From Granulosicoccaceae sp. 1_MG-2023 (GTDB lineage: Bacteria > Pseudomonadota > Gammaproteobacteria > Granulosicoccales > Granulosicoccaceae): a stretch of 64,000 nt of DNA. The stretch's first letter is position 1; every line of letters starts with the position of its first letter. The DNA is taken from assembly GCA_030546905.1 (NCBI GenBank), contig JAUOPI010000021.1, positions 1 to 64,000 of the forward strand, written 5' to 3'. This document shows positions 18,227 to 26,783 of the stretch, one piece after another. The translations under genes were made by a program, and so were the position numbers. A model generated the notes under the pieces. That model saw only the letters and a program-made list of their open reading frames with translations. It ran no database searches and was not told the origin of the DNA.

Positions 18227-18688
18227 ATGTCACCGCCTCTTTCCTCCGATATCGCGGCGTTCGCCGTGCTGGAGCTGGCCCACGCCTTCCGTACCGAGTT
18301 CGAGCGTCAGGTCAGCCAATCGAGCCTGCCGCTGACGCCCGGTGAGGCGCGCGTGCTGGCCCATGTGGGCCGCTATGAACCGGTGCGTCCCGGTCAGCTG
18401 GCCGCAACGCTCGGCATCAGCAAAATGAGTGTCAGCGAATTTACCTGCAAACTGGAAAAAGGCGGCTATCTGCAACGCAGTAACGATCCCGACGACCAGC
18501 GCGCTATTTCCCTGCAGGTGACGGAAGCGGGCCGGGCTGTGCTCGGACAGATCCGTGCTATCGGCCGCTCGGTGCGCGAGCGTGCGCGCGGCGAGTTACC
18601 CGAAACTGACTGGGCCGGTTTTGTCGCCATGGCCGTCGAAATCCGGAAAAACCTGATCGGCGATACCACGCCCCGGAGCGCCGTATGA
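18227..18688 (+). CDS. MarR-family transcriptional regulator
   Basis: The 153-residue product has the MarR winged helix (~30-110): LTPGEARVLAHVGRYEPVRP, helix-turn-helix GQLAATLGISKMSVSEFTCKLEKGGYL, and the wing RSNDPDDQRAISLQVTEAG with the conserved DxRxxxL-like pattern. It would act as a ligand-released repressor of itself and the overlapping MFS gene. The stop codon overlaps the start of that gene (ATGA). Confidence 0.92.
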   Translation: MSPPLSSDIAAFAVLELAHAFRTEFERQVSQSSLPLTPGEARVLAHVGRYEPVRPGQLAATLGISKMSVSEFTCKLEKGGYLQRSNDPDDQRAISLQVTEAGRAVLGQIRAIGRSVRERARGELPETDWAGFVAMAVEIRKNLIGDTTPRSAV

Positions 18689-19980
18689 GTGCCTCACAAA
18701 CCGGGATTGACGCCACTGCTGATGCGCCCTTGATGAGCGCACGCCGGGTCAGCCTGCTCGGTGGCCTGCTGATCGCCATGGGGCCGATCTCCATGGCGAT
18801 GTATACCCCTGCCATGCCGGCGATAGTGGAGGCTTTCGGCAGCACCGAAGCGGCCGTCAAACTTACCCTGACTCTGTATTTTGCCGGTTTTGCCTGCGCG
18901 CAGCTGATCGCCGGGCCCTTGTCCGATGCATTGGGACGCAAGCCTGTCACCGTCGCATTTCTGCTGATTTACCTGCTTGGCAGTGTGCTGGCCTTGCTGG
19001 CGCCGACGGTTGAAACGCTGATGCTGGGACGTTTTGTACAGGGCGTGGGCGCATCCGTGGGGATTGCCGTGTCGCGTGCGCTGGTGCGCGATCTGTTCAC
19101 CGGCCATACCTCGGCGAAAATCATGAATGTGATCGGCATCATCCTCGCGCTGGGGCCGGCACTGGCACCGACCATCGGCGGCGTGTTGATGGAGTTTTAT
19201 GGCTGGCGCTCGTCGTTTGTGGCCATGTTTCTGGTCGGTGTGGGCAGTATTGCCGCGGTCAGTGTGTTTATGCGCGAAACCGTCGGCCGTGATCTGAGCC
19301 GTTTGCAGCCGGCCTCCTTGTTGCGCAGCTACGGCCTGCTGCTGACCAACCGGCACTTTCTGCTGACGGTGACGGTGATCTCCGGCGCGGTCGGCGCGCT
19401 TTATGCGCAGTCGACATTTTTGCCGTTTATTCTGATGAACCGTGTCGGCCTGACGCCGTCGCAGTTCGGGCTTGGCATGTTGATGCAGTCGGGTTGTTTT
19501 TTCCTCGGCGCCCTGATGGCGCGGCAGCTGATGAGACGGATCAGCGCCTATCAGCTGGTCACGCCCGGTTTATGCCTGATTGCGCTGGGTTCGGCCGGCG
19601 TGTTTATGCTGAATTTCTGGGCCCCGACCTATCTGCGCGTGATGGGGCCGGTTGCGCCCTATGCGCTGGGGATCGCGTTTGTGATGCCGGCCATGTCGAC
19701 CGCTGCGCTTGCGCCGTTCCGCGAAAATGCCGGTGCTGCTTCGGCCTTAATGGGTTTTCTGCAGATGGGGTCAGGCCTGCTTTTCGGTACCATCGGCGCC
19801 TTGATGGGCGATCCGGTCAGTGCCATGGCCAATCTGGTGCCGGTGATGGGATTGGCAGCTTGCCTTGCCTATATTGTGTACCGTCGTCACCCTCATCTGG
19901 CCGAGGAAGAGCCGCGGCATGATGTGCTGGCCGCTGCACCGCCCGGACGCACGCTGATGCCGGACAAAGAAAACCCCTGA
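18685..19980 (+). CDS. Bcr/CflA-family MFS multidrug transporter
   Basis: The 431-residue product has twelve predicted membrane helices and the 12-helix drug/proton antiporter signatures: MYTPAMPAI in helix 1, QLIAGPLSDALGRKPV (motif A), and RFVQGVGASVGIAVSRALVRDLF (motif C region). It is coupled to the marR gene by a 4-bp overlap, pointing to inducible drug or metabolite efflux. A hydrophilic 30-residue tail follows the last helix. Confidence 0.9.
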   Translation: MSASQTGIDATADAPLMSARRVSLLGGLLIAMGPISMAMYTPAMPAIVEAFGSTEAAVKLTLTLYFAGFACAQLIAGPLSDALGRKPVTVAFLLIYLLGSVLALLAPTVETLMLGRFVQGVGASVGIAVSRALVRDLFTGHTSAKIMNVIGIILALGPALAPTIGGVLMEFYGWRSSFVAMFLVGVGSIAAVSVFMRETVGRDLSRLQPASLLRSYGLLLTNRHFLLTVTVISGAVGALYAQSTFLPFILMNRVGLTPSQFGLGMLMQSGCFFLGALMARQLMRRISAYQLVTPGLCLIALGSAGVFMLNFWAPTYLRVMGPVAPYALGIAFVMPAMSTAALAPFRENAGAASALMGFLQMGSGLLFGTIGALMGDPVSAMANLVPVMGLAACLAYIVYRRHPHLAEEEPRHDVLAAAPPGRTLMPDKENP

Positions 19981-20374
19981 ACAGGCTTGCGGATTGGCGG
20001 CGTCAAAGCGCTATTGTGTCGGGTAGGTCGCGAAACGGTAATCACACACAATAAACCACAGTATTGGCCGCGGGCTTGTCGCGGCAGCTGCGGGACTCGC
20101 CGCAGACAGGCGAAACCGCTCTGTATTCAGTACTTTGCAGCGACGCTCCGGGTAAGCCGGGGCGCTGCCCGCGCAGCTTCCTGCGCGCGTGTTCCACCAT
20201 TTATCTAACTCGTTTGTGCAGTAGATGCCGGCCGGCTATCGGAGTTGAATAAGGTCTATGCGTGATCGAATGCAATCGCGTGTGTTTTCACAGACCCGTC
20301 GCAGGCTTTTGGCAGCGTTCAAAACAGAGCTCAGGCCAGCGGGCGACTTTATACCTTAAACAGAGGATAAGACG
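19981..20374 (+). other. 394-bp gap upstream of small-family gene D
   Basis: No gene is evident. TTCACAGACCCG begins at 20287, 88 bases before the start of copy D, and partly matches the first upstream block of the other copies. TATACC at 20350 lies close to the gene. The second conserved block is not recognisable here. The remainder shows nothing I can name. Confidence 0.4.
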
Positions 20375-20623
20375 ATGGCAGATAAATCCGGTGGCGATAT
20401 TATGCAAAGCAATACTGGCATGCAGGGCAATGCGAGCGGTCAGGACCTGAACGCGCTGGGCGTCGGTGGTGCCGGTGCGGTTGACGCCATGGGCGGTGCC
20501 GGTGCCGGCATGGGCATGGCCGATCAGGCGGTGACTCAGGCGCAGAACCAGGCTAATGCAGCTATGTCCGGCATGGGCGGCGACGACAATATTAACGCTA
20601 ACACAACGATCAATATCAGCTGA
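20375..20623 (+). CDS. Small Gly/Asn/Gln-rich family protein, copy D
   Basis: This 82-residue paralogue begins MADKSGGDIMQSNTGMQGN and ends DDNINANTTINIS. It groups with copies A and B (QDLNA, NQAN, same length) but has a distinctive Met/Gly/Ala centre (GGAGAGMGMADQ). Cys, Pro, Trp, Arg, Glu, His, Phe and Tyr are all absent. CAGAGGATAAGACG precedes the ATG, and a strong terminator follows at 20681. It stands alone downstream of the MFS gene. Function unknown. Confidence 0.85.
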   Translation: MADKSGGDIMQSNTGMQGNASGQDLNALGVGGAGAVDAMGGAGAGMGMADQAVTQAQNQANAAMSGMGGDDNINANTTINIS

Positions 20624-20680
20624 TCAGAGCGTATAAAACAGCGCTTTGCCATACACGGTAAAGGTGCATAAGCACGTGGG

Positions 20681-20714
20681 ACGGGGCAGGCCATCGGTTT
20701 GCCCCGTTTTTTTT
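20681..20714 (+). terminator. Intrinsic terminator of copy D
   Basis: ACGGGGCA and TGCCCCGT form an 8-bp stem with an 11-nt loop followed by eight further T. Confidence 0.88.
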
Positions 20715-20797
20715 GCCCGCAGCAAGAGCGTGCTTCATACGCATGTCATACAGCCGGCCTAAAGTCAGGCTCTGATTCTGTGCTGACGGCTGTGCCG

Positions 20798-20947
20798 ATG
20801 AAATTTCCGCTGATGTTCAAATACGCTGCGATTCCGCTGGTGCTGATGATTGCCGGCTTTAACGGCAAAGCCTTTGCCGCTGATGCTGAGGCGCTTATCA
20901 CACACGAGCCGGGCCGGATTGCCGGGGACATGGCTGCAATAGACTGA
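20798..20947 (+). CDS. Possible small exported peptide
   Basis: A 49-residue frame from the ATG at 20798 starts with a good signal-peptide shape: KFPLMFKY, a hydrophobic stretch AAIPLVLMIAGF, then AFAA as a cleavage site. It leaves a mature part of ~27 acidic residues. There is no clear ribosome binding site and no homology I recognise. It may be chance, and it sits right after the terminator of copy D. Confidence 0.3.
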   Translation: MKFPLMFKYAAIPLVLMIAGFNGKAFAADAEALITHEPGRIAGDMAAID

Positions 20948-20955
20948 GCTGCGGC

Positions 20956-22302
20956 TCACCGGCTCAGATAGACCACACCCTGCGCAGAACTGAGCCGGTT
21001 GTCCTGTAGTTCTGTTTCACGCACGGGCTGATCCTGTTGCCGGCGGATTCTTGAACCGATCACAATATCCGCCTCCTCAGCGTCTTCAAAACGGTTGGCC
21101 GTCAGGGTGTTGTGATCATCCTGTACTCTGATGCCGACCTGATTGCCGGTAAACTGATTTCCACGCACGGTATTGTATTGTGCGTAATCGCGGTAGAACT
21201 TCGCAGTGCCCTTGGCGGCATAGAGCGGGTCGCCGCAATGGAAACCGCTCAGATCGCGGTCGGCACGCTCGGCCAGCCAAACGCCTGTGGTTTCGTTTTC
21301 AAAGCGATTGTCTTCGATCAGATTGTGATCAGCGCCGCCGTCGCGCGGCATCTCACGCGCTTTGCTGTCAGCGTGCTCCCAGCAGTTCTTATACAGATAT
21401 ACACCGCCGTCGGCGTTATTGCGGAACAGGTTTGCGCGGATGGTGTTGTACTGTGAGCCGTCCACCGCAATCGCTTCGCGGCGCACCGTGTCGCTCAGGC
21501 GGCGGCTGCGTTGCCGGCTCTGTGCGTCGTAGCTGGCAAAGCCGTTGCCTTCGAAACGGTTGTTGCGGATCAGGGCGTCGCGTGTGCCCGCTTCCAGATA
21601 CAGACCAACGCCGCCGGAGCCGAGAATACGGCTGTTTTCCAGGCTTACGCCGCTGACGAAGCGCTGCAGATAGACTCCGGTGTCGTGTGAATTGACGATG
21701 CTGAGATTGTCCAGGCGGATATCGCCCGGTGCTTTGCTCTGCAGTTGCGCGGCCGCTTTCACCTGACCGTCGCGACGCGCGCGTGCGTAGGTGGCCGGTT
21801 CCATACCCATCACGATCAGCACGGCGGTGCGGTAATTGAGCAGCTGACAGTTGCGCACGGTGACGTTGCGCACCGGGCGTGCGGCATTCTCGTGCCCGGC
21901 AATCAGTATGGCGTAGGTTTGCGGGGCCTGTCCGCTTGCGTAGGCGCGTCCGGCAGGCTGGCGTTCCGGGCTGTCCAGCCCGTTCAGCAGTGCACCATTG
22001 CAGTCCAGAGTGATACCGGGTTTGTTGATCCGCAGCGTCAGACGTTCATAGCGGCAGCCCGGCGGCAGGGTCAGGGATTTGTCCAGCGTCACCGTGCTAC
22101 CGGGCGCAAAGGCCGGGCAGGCCGGGTTGGACTGCGCCGGGATGGTCAGCGTTTGCAGGTAAATGCTGTCATCGGGCAAAGGCTGTAGCGCGCGCATGCC
22201 GGTCTGCAGGGACGAGCAGCTGCACAGCAGTAGTGACGCTGCAGCGCAGCAGGCAGCAAGCCGGCGGACTGCCGGGATGGTTTGTAAAATTCGCGCAAAC
22301 AC
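20956..22302 (-). CDS. Right-handed parallel beta-helix lipoprotein
   Basis: The 448-residue product starts with a hydrophobic signal ending in LLLCSC, consistent with a lipoprotein. The rest is a run of ~22-residue rungs with recurring N-x-I/L and NRF/N-F patterns ([35 protein letters not shown]) typical of NosD-like or pectate-lyase-like beta helices. Such proteins bind or process polysaccharides or act as surface scaffolds. Catalytic residues cannot be assigned. It is divergent from fabV with a 146-bp gap. Confidence 0.8.
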   Translation of the reverse strand: MFARILQTIPAVRRLAACCAAASLLLCSCSSLQTGMRALQPLPDDSIYLQTLTIPAQSNPACPAFAPGSTVTLDKSLTLPPGCRYERLTLRINKPGITLDCNGALLNGLDSPERQPAGRAYASGQAPQTYAILIAGHENAARPVRNVTVRNCQLLNYRTAVLIVMGMEPATYARARRDGQVKAAAQLQSKAPGDIRLDNLSIVNSHDTGVYLQRFVSGVSLENSRILGSGGVGLYLEAGTRDALIRNNRFEGNGFASYDAQSRQRSRRLSDTVRREAIAVDGSQYNTIRANLFRNNADGGVYLYKNCWEHADSKAREMPRDGGADHNLIEDNRFENETTGVWLAERADRDLSGFHCGDPLYAAKGTAKFYRDYAQYNTVRGNQFTGNQVGIRVQDDHNTLTANRFEDAEEADIVIGSRIRRQQDQPVRETELQDNRLSSAQGVVYLSR

Positions 22303-22448
22303 GCCGTCGGCTTCGCTCAGTGTGGCAGTGTTACTGTCTAGCAGGTTCTTTGCCGGTTCTGCCGCGGCAAACCGGTCCAGCCTATAAAAAAGCCCCGCTT
22401 TGGGGTATCTTACGCGCGTCGCAAACGAGAGCAGGAATTGCCCGAGTC

Positions 22449-23642
22449 ATGATTATCAAACCGAAAATCCGTGGTTTCATCTGTACTACCACCCATCCGA
22501 CCGGCTGTGCGGAGAACGTCCGCGAACAGATTGCCTATGTTAAAGCGCAGGGGCCGATCGACAACGGTCCGAAGAATGTGCTCGTGGTGGGCGCTTCCAG
22601 CGGTTACGGTTTGTCCTCGCGCATTGCCGCGGCCTTCGGCAGCGGTGCCAAAACACTCGGCGTGTTTTTCGAGAAACCGGCCACCGAGAAAAAGCCCGGC
22701 ACGGCCGGCTGGTATAACGCCGCGGCGTTTCAGGCCGAAGCGCGTAAGGCCGGCCTCTATGCCAAAAGCATCAACGGCGACGCTTTCTCGCACGAAGCCA
22801 AGCAAAAAGCCATCGAGGTCATCAAGGAAGACATGGGCCAGATTGATCTGGTGGTCTACTCGCTGGCCTCGCCGGTGCGCAAAATGCCCGATACCGGTGA
22901 AGTGGTGCGTTCCTGCCTGAAACCGATCGGCGAGCCCTACAAATCCACCGCCATCGACACCAATAAAGACACCATTATCGAGGCCGAAGTCGAACCGGCC
23001 ACCGAAGAAGAAATTGCCAACACCGTAACCGTGATGGGGGGCGAGGATTGGGAACTGTGGATCAACGCCCTGGCTGACGCCGGTGTACTGGCCGATGGTT
23101 GCAAAACCGTCGCTTACTCCTATATCGGCTCCGATATTACCTGGCCGATCTACTGGCACGGCGCGCTGGGCAAAGCCAAACAGGATCTCGACCGTGCCGC
23201 CGCTGCACTGGATGCGCGCCTGGCTGAAAAAGGTGGTCAGGCCAATATCGGTGTGCTCAAGTCGGTTGTCACCCAGGCCAGCTCGGCGATTCCGGTCATG
23301 CCCTTGTATCTGGCCATGTGCTTTAAGGTCATGAAAGAAAAAGACCTGCACGAAGGCTGTATGCAACAGATCTCGCGCCTGTTCCACACCGGTCTGTACG
23401 GCGACTCGGCGCAGATGGATGAGCAGAAGCGTTACCGCATGGATGATTGGGAATTGCGGGAAGACGTGCAGCAGGCCTGCCGTGAACTCTGGCCGCAAGT
23501 GAGCACCGAAAACCTGTTTGAGCTGACCGATTACCAATACTACAAGGACGAGTTCCTCAAGCTGTTCGGTTTCGGCGTCGACGGCGTTGACTACGAGGCT
23601 GATGTTGATCCGCAGGTTGAGTTTGAGGTGATCGATATCTGA
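22449..23642 (+). CDS. fabV: Enoyl-[ACP] reductase FabV
   Basis: FabV reduces trans-2-enoyl-ACP/CoA with NADH in the last step of fatty-acid elongation and is the triclosan-tolerant isozyme. The 397-residue product is full length: [17 protein letters not shown] start, cofactor motif [11 protein letters not shown], and the FabV-type active site Y-x8-K ([10 protein letters not shown]). The ATG at 22449 gives the family N-terminus; the long upstream extension in the same frame is not coding. No other fatty-acid genes adjoin it. It ends at a bidirectional terminator. Confidence 0.96.
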   Translation: MIIKPKIRGFICTTTHPTGCAENVREQIAYVKAQGPIDNGPKNVLVVGASSGYGLSSRIAAAFGSGAKTLGVFFEKPATEKKPGTAGWYNAAAFQAEARKAGLYAKSINGDAFSHEAKQKAIEVIKEDMGQIDLVVYSLASPVRKMPDTGEVVRSCLKPIGEPYKSTAIDTNKDTIIEAEVEPATEEEIANTVTVMGGEDWELWINALADAGVLADGCKTVAYSYIGSDITWPIYWHGALGKAKQDLDRAAAALDARLAEKGGQANIGVLKSVVTQASSAIPVMPLYLAMCFKVMKEKDLHEGCMQQISRLFHTGLYGDSAQMDEQKRYRMDDWELREDVQQACRELWPQVSTENLFELTDYQYYKDEFLKLFGFGVDGVDYEADVDPQVEFEVIDI

Positions 23643-23666
23643 TCGGGCACCGCTCTGTCAGCCCCC

Positions 23667-23699
23667 AAAAAAAAGCCGGCTTGAAGCCGGCTTTTTTTG
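23667..23699. terminator. Bidirectional terminator between fabV and tauC
   Basis: AAAAGCCGGC and GCCGGCTTTT form a 10-bp stem with A and T runs on either side. It serves fabV on the plus strand and the tauABC operon on the minus strand. Confidence 0.93.
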
Positions 23700-23766
23700 T
23701 GTCGTTGATTTACGCTTGCCGCGTACTGCGGTATGCGAAGGGATGCCCCTGATAAGACAACTGTGC

Positions 23767-24675
23767 TTACTTTCCTTTCCAGGGCACCAGCTTGCGTTCG
23801 GCGTAGCGCATCAGCATATCGAACAGATAGGCGATGATGCCGATCACGACTATGCCCATGATGACCACATCGGTGACCAGGAACTCAGCCGCGTTCAGGA
23901 CCATAAAGCCAAGTCCGGCCTGAGCCGCGACCATCTCGGCGGCGACCAGCGTGGTCCAGCCGAAACCAATACCGATACGCATACCGGTGAGAATCTCGGG
24001 CAGGGCGCTTTTGAGGATGATGTGACGGATCACCTGCCAGCGTGAGGCCCCCATGGAGTAGGCAGCGTGGATTTGTTCTATGGCCACTGAACGCACACCG
24101 GCGCGGGCACTGAGGGCCATGGGGGCAAAGATGGACATGTAAATCAGTACAACCTTGGACACTTCGCCTATACCCAGCCAGATAATGACCAGCGGCAGAT
24201 AAGCCAGCGGCGGAAGCGGGCGGTAGAATTCGATAATCGGGTCAAACAGACCACGGGCGACGCGGTTCACGCCCATCAGAATGCCGATCGGCACTGCCGT
24301 GACCAGAGCCAGGGCGAAGGCGCCGAAAACCCGCATCATGCTCCAGCCGGTATGTTCCAGCAGCGTGGCGTTGGCAAAGCCTTCGGTCAGTACTTCCCAG
24401 AAGCGCGCCAGTACCGCAACAGGCGACGGCAGAAACATGGGGTCGATCCAGCCGGCCGTGGTGGTGACAAACCAGAGCAGCAGCAGGGCCGAGGCGGTGA
24501 CCAGACTGATTGCCGCGCTTTTACCGCGACCGGGGGCGCCATAGGACTCGCCGGGCATCACCGGACCGGCGGAGAAGATCTTTTTCAGCCGCTGCAGCAA
24601 GGTCGGTGAGGACTGTTGCGGGCTGCCGGCCGGTGATATGGCGGCTTTGGCGTCGAGTGCTTTGGTGGCGCTCAT
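23767..24675 (-). CDS. tauC: Taurine ABC transporter permease
   Basis: The 302-residue inner-membrane permease has six predicted helices and the EAA-type loop (MGASRWQVIRHIILKSALPEILTGMRIGIGFGWTTLVAAEM) of TauC/SsuC proteins. A ~50-residue hydrophilic N-terminal extension precedes the first helix. Its start codon overlaps the stop of the ATPase gene, and the GGAGG binding site lies inside the end of that gene. Taurine rather than another sulfonate is inferred from the neighbouring taurine regulator and aminotransferase. Confidence 0.9.
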   Translation of the reverse strand: MSATKALDAKAAISPAGSPQQSSPTLLQRLKKIFSAGPVMPGESYGAPGRGKSAAISLVTASALLLLWFVTTTAGWIDPMFLPSPVAVLARFWEVLTEGFANATLLEHTGWSMMRVFGAFALALVTAVPIGILMGVNRVARGLFDPIIEFYRPLPPLAYLPLVIIWLGIGEVSKVVLIYMSIFAPMALSARAGVRSVAIEQIHAAYSMGASRWQVIRHIILKSALPEILTGMRIGIGFGWTTLVAAEMVAAQAGLGFMVLNAAEFLVTDVVIMGIVVIGIIAYLFDMLMRYAERKLVPWKGK

Positions 24676-25520
24676 CAGTGTAATCCTCCGGCGGCTTCGT
24701 CCCCGTGAATAATGCTCAGGACCTGCTCGCGCATTTCGATAAACTCGGGCATGGATTTGACTTTACGGGCGTCGCGGCATTCGAGGAAACGCTCGTTAAA
24801 ATCCAGTTCAAATTCGTGGGTAATACGGCCCGGGCGCGGTGACATGATGATCAGCCGTGAGGCCATAAACAGGGCTTCCTCAACGCTGTGGGTGATGAAA
24901 AACATCATCTTCTGAGTTTCTTTCCAGACGTCGAGCAGCAACTCCTGCAGGACTTCGCGGGTCAGCGCGTCCAGCGCGCCGAGCGGTTCGTCGAGCAGCA
25001 GCATTTTCGGATCGTTGGTCAGGGCGCGGGCGATGCCGACACGCTGTTGCATACCGCCGGACAGTTGATAAACCGGGTGGCGGTGAAAGTCTTCCAGACC
25101 GACCAGCTTAAGAAAGCTCGCGGCCCGTTGACGGCGTTCGGCCTTGCCCACGCCTTGTAGTTTTAAACCGAACTCAGTGTTTTCGATGACATTCAGCCAG
25201 GGCAGCAGGGCATGCTTCTGAAAGACCACGCCGCGCTCTTTGCCGGGCCCGTCGATCTGGTCGGCCAGATCCACCCCGCAGGCGACCCGCGGCAGTCCGT
25301 CGATCTGGCTGTCACCCAGAGTCAGATAACCTTCGGTTGGCGAGATAAACCCGGCCATCAGACTCAGCAGGGTGGTTTTGCCGCAACCGGAAGCGCCCAG
25401 GGCGACCACGAACTCACCCGGTTCTATGGTGAAGTTGATATCTGACAAGGCCCGTACCTGTTCACCGCCGTTAATGCCGGGGTAAACAACCGAGACATCA
25501 TGAATTTGCAGTCTGCTCAT
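24675..25520 (-). CDS. tauB: Taurine ABC transporter ATP-binding protein
   Basis: The 281-residue ATPase has Walker A (GASGCGKTT), the signature LSGGMQQR, Walker B (MLLLDEPLGALD) and the switch His (ITHS), in the arrangement of nitrate/sulfonate/taurine importers. It energises TauC. The ATG at 25520 follows AGGAG; the upstream in-frame extension is not conserved. It lies between tauA (61 bp upstream) and tauC (overlapping). Confidence 0.92.
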   Translation of the reverse strand: MSRLQIHDVSVVYPGINGGEQVRALSDINFTIEPGEFVVALGASGCGKTTLLSLMAGFISPTEGYLTLGDSQIDGLPRVACGVDLADQIDGPGKERGVVFQKHALLPWLNVIENTEFGLKLQGVGKAERRQRAASFLKLVGLEDFHRHPVYQLSGGMQQRVGIARALTNDPKMLLLDEPLGALDALTREVLQELLLDVWKETQKMMFFITHSVEEALFMASRLIIMSPRPGRITHEFELDFNERFLECRDARKVKSMPEFIEMREQVLSIIHGDEAAGGLH

Positions 25521-25581
25521 GGTGTTTGCTCCTGTTTGCGGGAGGTGCCGGTGCGGCACCCCCGCAGGGATGTAAGTGCGT

Positions 25582-26604
25582 TCAGAGGCCTTGTGCCTTT
25601 TCGGCGTAGCTGGGATTGACGTAGACGCTGTAGTCTTCTTTCAGCGCCGGGATCTTGCCCTGGTCTTTGAGAAACTCTGAGGTAAACAGCAGGGCGCGGG
25701 CTGCACCGCCGTCGGCACCGCAGGCCAGCCAGTCACAGCTCAGTTGCTTGTCCAGCGGGACAAAGTCATACAGTGCCAGCACGCCGGGGACGTTTTCGGC
25801 CGCGCCGCCGGTCATTTTGGCAATGCTCTGAATCATGGGAGAGTCGGCAGTCAGGCTGTCTTTTTCGCTGCGGTATACGTCATCGGCGTCGTTGATGAGT
25901 TTGATCATGGTGGCGATCACGTCCGGGTTTGCCGCACCGTAGTCTTTATTGACGACCATGCCGTCGAAGGTGGCTTTGCCCCAGCGGCTCAGTTCGCCGG
26001 AACTGATCAGGACTTTACCGTTTTCCTTGATCTTGCCCAGCACCGGATCCCAGATAAAGGCAGCGTCGATATCACCACGGGTCCAGGCTGCGGAAATGGC
26101 GTTCGGCTGCATATTCAATACTTTCAGGTCTTTTTCGCTCAGGCCGAACTGTTCCAGCGCAAACAAGGCGTGAAAATGCGTAGTGGATACAAAAGGAACC
26201 CCCAGTGTTTTGCCTTTCAGATCCTGCGGTGCCACAATTCCGGAGCCGTCTTTGACGACCAGGGCTTCGGCTTCGTTGATGTTTTCGAGAATCCACACCA
26301 GCTCGATATTGACCCCGCGGCTGACCGCTGCCGCAATCGGACTGGAGCCGGCCGAAGCGATGTCGATATCGCCGGAGGCCATGGCGGTGATGACCTTGGC
26401 GCCGGAGTCAAAGCGACGCCACTCGATATCAAGGCCGGTAGCCTCTTCCAGAGCGCCGCTGTCAATGACGGATTTCCAAGGATTCATCATGCCCTGATAG
26501 CCGATGGTCAGTGTGTCGGCCATGGCGCCGGTGCTGAGCAGCACGCTGGTGCTGAGGCCGGCCAGCAGGCGTTTGAAACCTTTGTTGTGTGCAATTGTGC
26601 GCAT
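25582..26604 (-). CDS. tauA: Taurine ABC transporter substrate-binding protein
   Basis: The 340-residue periplasmic protein has a signal peptide cleaved after GAMA and then starts DTLTIGYQGMMNPWK, typical of TauA/SsuA proteins. Central motifs ASGDIDIASAGSSPIAAAV and the ligand-site region VPFVSTTHFHALFALEQFGL fit the sulfonate-binding family. It delivers taurine to TauBC. First gene of the operon, transcribed divergently from the TauR-like regulator. Confidence 0.92.
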   Translation of the reverse strand: MRTIAHNKGFKRLLAGLSTSVLLSTGAMADTLTIGYQGMMNPWKSVIDSGALEEATGLDIEWRRFDSGAKVITAMASGDIDIASAGSSPIAAAVSRGVNIELVWILENINEAEALVVKDGSGIVAPQDLKGKTLGVPFVSTTHFHALFALEQFGLSEKDLKVLNMQPNAISAAWTRGDIDAAFIWDPVLGKIKENGKVLISSGELSRWGKATFDGMVVNKDYGAANPDVIATMIKLINDADDVYRSEKDSLTADSPMIQSIAKMTGGAAENVPGVLALYDFVPLDKQLSCDWLACGADGGAARALLFTSEFLKDQGKIPALKEDYSVYVNPSYAEKAQGL

Positions 26605-26684
26605 TGTTTTCTCCGCGTTTGGGTCGTTTGTAGAGGATGTTGGTCGTCGGTGTAATCACCTTAGGTTCGCTTCCCACCGTGTAC

Positions 26685-26716
26685 GTAGATCCAGTTCTGT
26701 GCGGCCATGGGGCCAG
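26685..26716. promoter_or_regulatory. Possible TauR binding repeats
   Basis: On the minus strand CTGGCCCCAT (26707-26716) and CTGGATCTAC (26685-26694) form an imperfect direct repeat with a 22-bp period in the tauA-tauR gap. They resemble the CTGGAC-type repeats known for TauR in alphaproteobacteria. This is inference only. Confidence 0.35.
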
Positions 26717-26783
26717 TGCAGAGCAGGGCAGTTGAATTGCCACATTGTGAAGCATCGATGTTGTTTTGAGGTGCAAAAGCTCC

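Noticed and set aside
10324-20623. The five small genes as an integron or transposon cassette array
   Set aside because: No integrase, transposase, attC-like site or target duplication is seen, and ordinary genes on both strands separate the copies.
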